Position numbers and translations under genes: made by a program. A stretch of 64,000 nucleotides of DNA. It comes from Nematostella vectensis. Its lineage: Eukaryota > Cnidaria > Anthozoa > Actiniaria > Edwardsiidae. The notes beneath the pieces were generated by a model. The model searched no databases. It was not told the DNA's origin and saw nothing but the letters and a program-made list of their open reading frames with translations. Shown here piece after piece: positions 56,747-64,000 of this stretch (position 1 is the stretch's first letter; the number at the start of each line of letters is the position of its first letter). The stretch is taken from positions 12,976,139 through 13,040,138 of the forward strand of contig NC_064039.1 in the NCBI RefSeq assembly GCF_932526225.1, read 5' to 3'.

Positions 56747-59700
56747 TCAATCATTGAGACAGACAAGGGCCGCTCCACTACCAGGCCTGGTCGCAAACAG
56801 CGCCTCCGAGACTCGCTCCTGACGGGCAGGGGTGGAGTAGTACTCTTTGGTGACCTTCGCGATGAAGTCATCCACATCTTGTTCACGGACCATGGATACA
56901 GTGCAGCCGCCCCAGCCCGCCCCGGTCAGGCGAGAACCCAGGGCACCCGCTTTCCTGTGGAAAAAGGAAGTTGAAATGCCAAGTTAGATATTAAAAAAAC
57001 ATAGCTCCTATTTTTTATGATAACGCACTTTTTTAATTGGGGTTTTGTATAAATTTTTTGAAAATCTAGTCAAAGGATTATGGATTTTACGGCTTTTACA
57101 ACGCTTTAAAAAACGCCTTCTCCCACAAAATACCGAATGACACACAAAAAGCTGTTACTCGTGCATCATACTCCAATTGTGGATTATTGTTTCGAAATCT
57201 CCTTGCAAAAGATTTCAAATGTAAACAATAACAATGTATCCCTTATGAAAATTTTGATCAAAAAAACAGAAACATTATTAGTAGTTGTAGTAGTATGAAT
57301 TTTTTAATTTGAAAATATTTATTTAAAAATATTTTATATTAAAAATGTTTAATAAAAATCACACGACTCCAACAATAACAATAATCAAAATACTGTAAAG
57401 AGAAAAGTTGCAAATCATTAGGATGGTTGGAAAAATTGTCAAAATAATAACAAGAAATTTGTGACATTAATTTAAAATACTAATAATTATATATATAATA
57501 ATTACACAAATCAGGATGACTGCATACAATACCTGCAGATAGTCACTAGGGTGTTAAGCTCCTCGCAGCTACACTCATAAAGCTCGCTACAACTCTTAAA
57601 ACTGCCGTTCATCAACTCTCCAAGGACCTGTGAACAAATAACAAGATGTTTTATTAAAAAACAGATGTGAAAAACAAACTTCTCTGAATTCCAACTAAAA
57701 CATACAGGGCCATCACCAACCATGAAATGGCTGCAGGTAAATAAATATGACTACTAAGACAATATGATCGCAAGGGTATAAACCAACCGCATGTAGAGTT
57801 GTATTAAAAAAATTAATAAATGACTAGATCAAGGAAATGGGAGTGGAATGGTTAGTATTTGTATAGCACAAATAAGCACTGTCAGACATGAGCAAATGTG
57901 CTAAGTATGCAACTGACTTTAGTCATCAGTATCGTCTACTCCACACAGTTTACAATCAGTGAAAGCTAGTGTGGAAACACTATCACTGACGATGGTACAA
58001 CAGCTCAATATCCCCAGTAGGAATTCTAAGGGAAAGTTCATTTGAGTTCATCATGAGGATACTGTGGGGGGGGGGGGGGGGGGATCACAAGAAACTTCCA
58101 AGGTCAAAAGGGGGGCGGGCATAAAAAGTGTTTGGATTTTAAAAAGGGGGGTCACTGATTCCTTCGGATGTTTGTCTCTACTATATAATTTGACGAAGTG
58201 TCAAATCAGACTTCTTGGTTTAACTTGTCTCGGTTTGGGGGCAGATATTTGGCATGCAAAATCAAGGCGTCCAGGATACGCATTAATTAAGCCACGTTTT
58301 ATATACACTATTTTAATAAAGGTTGTCATTGGCAAATGGTGAATGGCAATTGGTAAATGGTGAATGGCAATTGCCTTCTGGGGTATTAATAATTGACAAA
58401 CATGATAAGTGATTTATTAGCGAAAATATTATCCAAATTTTCCTGCATTCAGTAGAAATTTGACGAGTTCCATGGTATTTTTTGATAGCAGAACCGCCAA
58501 TTAACAATTGGCATTTGCCATTTGCACTGACAACATATTATGAAATAGGTGTATGCAATGCGAACCTGTATACACCCTAAATACATCTTTTTATGGTTTC
58601 TGCCATACAATATTAAAAAGTGCTTATTTTCCATTTCTAAAAGATAAACGTTCTAATGCTGAAATCGCTCATTCCCCATCATCAAAATCCGCACTCACAT
58701 CTGATTTGCTGTCTTTCTCGCTCTCTTTCTTTTATTTTTTCTCGTGCTGCGCTTTTTTTTCCAAGGAGAAGATCGAAAAGCCTTTTTGCTTCTTTTCGTC
58801 ATCTATAGCACCAAACACTATCATGTTGCAACCAATACATCTTTTTATGGTTTCTGCCATACAATATTATAAAGTGCTTATTTTCCATTTCTAAAATATA
58901 AACATTTCAATGCTATAAGCGCTCATTCTCCATCATCAAAATCCGCACTCACATCTGATTCGCTGTCTTTCTCGCTCGCTCTCTTTCTTTTCTTTTTTCT
59001 CGTGCTGCGCTTTTTTTTAGCATGGAGAGGATCGAAAAGCCTTTTTGCTTCTTTTACGTCATCTATAGCACCAAACACTATCATGTTGCAACCTGGGGTT
59101 ATTAGTCCAATTTTTGAGAAATCGAGTGCCTTTACTTTTTCTGAATAAATGTTTTCAGCCATTTTCTTCCCCTCCACTTTCTGTCCAACTTGCAGCTATT
59201 CTCTTGATCGCATTCATTGCAGTTCCTTCCTTTGCTCCTTCTTTCTTCAGTTTTCGGGAGAGGGGTAAACGAAAATATGGGGGAAGCGTAAGGAGGGCAT
59301 GGGAAATTTTGTTCCTCCTGAGGGGGGTCAACTAATTTCATTCCTTACTTTTATCAAAATCCTCATGCTCCCAACCCCCTACCTCGGGATAATAAATATA
59401 CTTTCCCTAATATCTTTTGTTGATTATGAAATACAGCAAGCACCTGTGCGGCATCCTGAGGTTTGGTTTTGCAGACTTCTTTAAACTTGAGAACCCTCGC
59501 TGCCTCTGAGTAGACATGCTTTGATCGGTCATGTAACTTAAAGCTGGTTACAGCAGCTGTTGACTCACTCATACACTTTGTTACCAGCTCTGCATCCTAG
59601 AAGACAAGCAATTGGAAAATGTGATCATGAGCAAAGCCCCGAGCCACCAGAGGAGTAGAAATAAGAGAAAACAGCAATGACACGGTAATAACTTACACTC

Positions 59701-62700
59701 AATTCAAAAAATTTACAAAGCTCCTCCTTGGTGTATGCTTCATTGTGAAGAGTTGATTCCACAATAGTCACCCTAAAACAAAGTTACAACTGCAATTAAA
59801 ACAATCAAATCTATGTTGAACAACTGATATGATCAAATCAGCATTGTTGTTAAAAAAATGACTACATTTTTTATTGTGACTCTTTATATAGATGGCTATC
59901 ATTAAGGGAAAACTCACATTTCATCAAGACTCACACCAAGAGCATCTTGTACTTCACTCAGGCGGCGGATTTTCTGCCAATCGAGTCCTTTGGATTTTGC
60001 TAAAACCTGAAGGTAAATATACACACAGTAAAACAAATAACGTTTTAGTGGTTAGCAAGGAATGAAAGATGAAAATAAGCATAAAGTAAGTGTTAATAAG
60101 GGGGTTCAGAGGTTAGAACGACAGGCATGGTGCATCCCACTTCTCTTCCTATTAAAAAATTAACAAATTGACACACTGAGAACTAAGAAGATTACCGAAA
60201 AGCTAGCAAAACTGTTGCAATGTGGCAAAGCCAAGGACACATAAGTGTTGTTTATTTTGTGGTAAGAAAAAGACACAGACCTTGGCAGCAAGCCGGCATT
60301 CTACCACACGCACATTAAAATGTGTCCCTGCAGAGGTTGACTTCTTCATTTCCACCTTAGAAAAAAATAACAAAATATATCCTTCATGTATCCTTCTAGA
60401 ATAGATCAACCCATCCCACCCCACCCCCCCAAACACCCAGACAGGAAATTCCTGTGACCAAGGGGATAAACATGCTGAATTTTAGCTGATCTCAGGGTAA
60501 GAAAATTTCAGGAGGTGGTGGTGATGGTGGTGGGCCTATGGGAAGAGGATATGGAATTTCTTTGGAATCACAAATTTTTTTTCTTACCAGGCTGTTGGCG
60601 ATAACAAAGGCAAGTCCATCTGGCAGAGTGACGTCAAAGGCCCTGATAGGGTTAAATTCTATATGCTTTGCCTAGTAAAAGTCAAGTGGAAATAAGATGT
60701 AAGAAACATTTTAGATGTGAGAATTACTTTACTGAAGAGCTAATGTATCTAAAAAAGTCAGTAAAACAGAATGAATACTTACAGTTCCAGGTTCAGCAAG
60801 AAATGAGATTGCTTGATCCATGCTGCACACAAAAAAAGAACGTTTTGGATTTACAGGCTATTTAAAATATGTTAAAAGCTGTTGAGTTTAGAGGTGTTGT
60901 TCTCAATCAAATGTGCACCCCCCTGAATGTGTCTGTGAGTTACTTACCCACCGCCCTCAGTCCCAATGTACCTCTCGCACTTTGTACACACTTCTGCAAG
61001 CTCGGTCTAATAAAAAGGACAAAATGTGCAAATAAACAGAAACCTGAACCAACAAAAGACAAAATAATCTATCAGAATCCACACTATAAAAAGGCCATCC
61101 ACTTTTTGCAACAGAAAACAAGTCAAATACTGTGATTTCATCCTTTTTCGTTTTTTTTAATATGACAATTTGTTTTAATTGTCAGCCCCCTCCCACAACA
61201 TGCTCCGTGGCCCCCAAGCGTGGCCACCTGTTTTGTGGCCAATAGGAATGCAAGACACATACCATTCAATACCCTGTACCTTGCTAAGCTCCAATGTGTT
61301 AACATGAAGCGTCGCCAGACAGGAGCAGCAAACAAGAGCAGATGAGCTAGACAGACCTGCACTGTTTGGTACGTTACCATCAACCAAGACGTTCATTCCA
61401 ACTGGGTCGAGTATAGGGACTCGGTCAACAATTCCCTGAAAATCAAGAAAAAAAACTTTCATCACACATCCATCGAACAAAACTTGATAGTATACAGTAG
61501 AATGTATACTGTACACTAACAATAGATACATATTTGTACATGAGCTTTCACAAGCACTTATTGAATATGCACCTCTAAAAATTGTGAATTTTTGATGTCT
61601 CAATAAATTCATAATTAAAAGAAACATGATTTCTGCAACTTCAAAAATTTTTTGCCAGATTTTAACTACTGGGTACTTTTGAGCAAGATTGTAAGAAAAA
61701 CAGACAACAGACAGAAACCTCCCCCTCTATTTCAAGTCCAACACTACCAGTTGAGTTAAGATACCGCTGACCCAGGACGGTATGTCTTGAAGTTTTTAAC
61801 AATGCACTGCGGTGTCTTTTCTGTCTATCAATGACACCGCTACAGCCTGTTGCTTACAACAGTAACTTGTTGTAAATAGTCTTTTTACATCTTCTATTAT
61901 CTGTAGTAATTATGTAGTTTTTAAAGGGTCCGCAGTAAATGGCCATGCTGTTGCGGCTACCCTGCTTATTGTGGCGAAGCTAATAAAATAAAATAAAATA
62001 AAAAATAAAATAAATGGATGTGACAATGTGATAGTATATGGCACCTTATATCCACAGAGGAAGTAATGATACCACTCCTCGCCATCGATGTTGTAATCAA
62101 TGTTATCCACACTGAAATCCCTAGAGAAAGTATACAAAGATGAAACATTTTTTGCTTAGGTGATGGTATTTCTGCAAAAAAAATTTCTAGAGCCAAAATA
62201 ATTTGGGTATAACAAGGCATATTAATCTCTTTTACTAAAACTAACTGATATCATTTAGGGTTGCTGTTAGTAAGAGAGAAAAGTTCCTTTGAAATACACA
62301 TAATTTAACAAAAAAAAAAAATTAACAGAAACTAAATAAAAAAAATGCTAGATCCAGAATCCTGGAAGGGAATGGGAGCCAATCCCCCAAAAAACAAGGC
62401 TTTAATTTATAAAAATTTATTAGCCTGAGTGCATCTACAATTCTTATTGTTATACAATAAGAATTGTAAACGGGTGCACGCAGGCTAAAATGTATAAACT
62501 TTAGCTTCAATATTATTAATTGGGAAGAAAGTCTAAAGGGTGGGGTGGGTGTTTTAATGCCTTCCCACCCACCCCAGCTGCATGTACCACTATTAAGTAT
62601 TATCATACTTGAAATCTGGATTGGTGTTAGCAATGCGAAGAATTCCTTTAGTGTTGGGACATGCAGCAATGACAATGTCTTGCTCTAGAGCCATCGGCAA

Positions 62701-63788
62701 CACGCCATACCCACAGTAGTCGATGTGTTCACCTGAAGGATGCACGACAAAGATCATAACCAAGATAAGTCCCACTCATGGTGGAAGAGATGAAAAAGAA
62801 AGAGGCAAATGTAACACACTTCTACTGTTAGAAACTTATCATTGCTATTAGAAGAGTGGCGGATACAGGGGGTGGATTGGGTGGATATAATACCTGTCAA
62901 CTCTCCCGCATTGGGCAGGAGTCTCAAGATTTTGGACCCCTTCTCCCGCTCTACCACGTTGAGCACAAAATCTCCCGCTTCTTAGCGATTTTAATCGCTT
63001 CCGAAAAATTATTCTATAGAAAATAGTCATTTTGCTTATTTTCTTTTAAAATATTTAAGACAATAATTCTTTTGTGCAGCACAATTTATCTTACACCCTT
63101 GTGAGATCTATAAGTGGATTTGTTTGTGAGAGCTTTCTATACGGCAAATGCCTGCAAGGTAACCACCCCTCCCCCCCAAAATGAATATGCCCCACCCCTC
63201 CCTCAAAAAATTCTCAAGCCTTGAGATTTTCGGATGTTGACAGGTATGAGATATCCACCCCCTTTTTTGAGTAAAAAAAAAGTCTTTTATGTTTAAAGAA
63301 AATAAATGTCTGAGGGATGGGAGGTACTGTCCATGTGCCTTCGCCTGCTTGACTTTGCTGACACGACAAATCCAATTCAGCGTGAAGTATCATGTGAAGT
63401 ATCAGGAATAGTTATACAGTAAGCCATCTATCTGGCCATTATCCACCCCCCATTTTTAAATCCTGGATCCGCCCCTGTATTGTGATGTTATAAAGTGTTT
63501 GCAGTTGATAACTAAAAACTTGAATATGGATGCTTCTCACTAAATTAGCATCATGCAAAAGTAAAATAAAGGGCCCCATGGGATTTGGAAATAATAAAAA
63601 CTGATTTGGATCTTTGGGACTTGTGGTCAAATGTGCCTTAAAGCATATTGTTAAATCCCATAACACTTTAACAAAAAAACAATATTTCTTGCATACCAAT
63701 AAGGTTGACCCTGCCTGGTGCTCTTGCAAAGAATGCTGGGAAAACACCATTATACTTCTTCAAAAACTTTTTCTGGAGTTCCTCATAT
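56747..63788 (-). CDS. GALK2: N-acetylgalactosamine kinase (GALK2), 13 exons in window, 5' partial
   Basis: Exons, 5' to 3' on minus: 63697-63788, 62609-62732, 62045-62120, 61280-61435, 60948-61006, 60783-60822, 60588-60671, 60281-60355, 59918-60006, 59697-59772, 59444-59596, 57533-57627, 56747-56954. All junctions are GT-AG and in phase; about 437 residues are present. GHMP-kinase motifs: [19 protein letters not shown] (N-terminal signature); [11 protein letters not shown] (ATP-binding loop); EGGGMDQAISF; and [12 protein letters not shown] near the C terminus. IDYCGY and VLPMALEQD fit GALK2 rather than GALK1 (which has DYNQG). The enzyme phosphorylates GalNAc, and weakly galactose, at C1 with ATP in the cytosol. 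The first coding exon (expected few tens of residues) lies beyond 64000 or was not recognised. Confidence 0.94.
57165..57240 (+). repeat. CGCAAATAAACCGATG interspersed repeat, partial copy
   Basis: GGATTATTGTTTCGAAATCTCC then TTCAAATGTAAACAATA. Short member of the family at 14535-14690, in the last GALK2 intron. Confidence 0.45.
58322..58534. mobile_element. GTTGTCA-terminus MITE in GALK2 intron
   Basis: Left GTTGTCATTGGCAAATGG, right CCATTTGCACTGACAAC, inverted. Subterminal copies of GGCAATTG and CAATTGGC. About 213 bp, non-coding. Confidence 0.7.
58593..59395 (-). repeat. Dispersed repeat shared with RRP15 intron, copy 2, with internal tandem duplication
   Basis: Reverse complement of the repeat at 13893-14470. 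The 3' portion is duplicated in tandem: 58593-58832 and 58836-59096 are about 90% alike by eye. One copy keeps an open frame (59177-58923, 84 codons) ending in a Lys/Arg-rich then acidic tail ([18 protein letters not shown], ...DFDDGE). That composition is typical of nucleolar or nuclear proteins, so a processed pseudogene is possible. The identity of the parent is not recognised. Confidence 0.6.
62421..62487. mobile_element. Short foldback in GALK2 intron
   Basis: TAGCCTGAGTGCATCTACAA followed by TTCTTATTG, with the inverse CAATAAGAATTGTAAACGG and GTGCACGCAGGCTA. About 30-bp arms around a 5-bp centre. Confidence 0.75.
62854..63477. mobile_element. GGGGCGGATCC-terminus MITE, copy 2, host of a nested element
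   Basis: Left AGTGGCGGATACAGGGGGTG, right TCCTGGATCCGCCCCTG, inverted. A GGTGGATA block is present inside both ends. The CATACCTGTCAAC element at 62889-63248 has inserted into it. Confidence 0.65.
62889..63248 (-). mobile_element. CATACCTGTCAAC element, copy 3 (virus-free)
   Basis: Reverse orientation: begins ATACCTGTCAACTCTCCCGC and ends GATGTTGACAGGTATG. Flanks GGATAT (62883-62888) and AGATAT (63249-63254) match at 5 of 6 positions. It shows the uninterrupted middle that the virus-bearing copy lacks, including CCCCACCCCTCCCTC and the AGAGCTTTCTATACGGC block. Confidence 0.85.
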
Positions 63789-64000
63789 CTACATACAGAC
63801 AGTTAGAGTTTAGTTTATCAATAGTAATCCATGACAAACAACTGTCTAGAGTAATATTTGATTATTATTATGTACACCAACCCCCTCATACATCCCATAC
63901 AGTATACTCCCCCTCCCCCGTTTTTTTTCAATAATAATTGTTCTTCATAATATCAAACGATTTTGACACAATCGATTAGAATCTGTTACAATGATACAGT

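Noticed and set aside
56477..56750. Minus-strand frames rich in MHQCTTC / SFRGSP repeats
   Set aside because: Translation of the 60-bp tandem repeat in the GALK2 3' region.
1..64000. tRNA, rRNA or other structured RNA genes
   Set aside because: No stretch with A- and B-box arrangement or rRNA-like sequence was recognised by eye. Small unstructured ncRNAs cannot be excluded.

Overview
This window is nuclear DNA of an animal. Spliced, AT-rich genes, small dispersed inverted-repeat elements and long G/C homopolymer runs suggest a cnidarian, most likely an anthozoan (sea-anemone type). That assignment is an impression from gene and repeat content, not a search result.

Host genes, left to right: a CFAP20DC-like ciliary protein (+, 2079-7423, six exons); a TMEM86/YhhN lysoplasmalogenase (-, 10552-12595); the ribosome-biogenesis factor RRP15 (+, 13473-17903, seven exons), divergent from TMEM86; a membrane-anchored short-chain dehydrogenase/reductase (+, 34829-39158) whose second intron is about 2 kb of a 21-bp minisatellite; the two LIM exons of an LMO1/3-like LIM-only gene (-, 42010-47962, first exon not found); and N-acetylgalactosamine kinase GALK2 (-, 56747-63788, with its 5' end outside the window). 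From about 48 to 56.7 kb I see no gene, but there is a diverged direct duplication of roughly 1.5-2 kb.

The centre (about 19.05-32.82 kb) is a GC-rich, intronless endogenous virus of the Maverick/Polinton class. It has long terminal inverted repeats, a retroviral-type integrase, a major capsid protein, an A32/FtsK-like packaging ATPase, a candidate minor capsid protein and several small membrane proteins. Its replication gene reads as one chain: Cys-rich module, family-B DNA polymerase, SF1 helicase and HNH nuclease. I see no adenovirus-type protease. Most genes carry frameshifts or in-frame stops, the helicase Walker A lysine is Glu and the third integrase acid is not visible, so this copy looks dead.

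The virus sits in a nested stack. It lies inside a small inverted-repeat element (termini CATACCTGTCAAC, perfect 6-bp target duplication AAAAAT) that has two virus-free copies elsewhere in the window. That element lies inside a third element with AGGGTGT termini. Each viral terminal repeat carries three foldback units separated by a conserved spacer. The virus also carries a small family of dispersed GCCG-GAA-CGGC hairpins. The remainder of the window is introns, intergenic DNA and at least nine families of short foldback or inverted-repeat elements.
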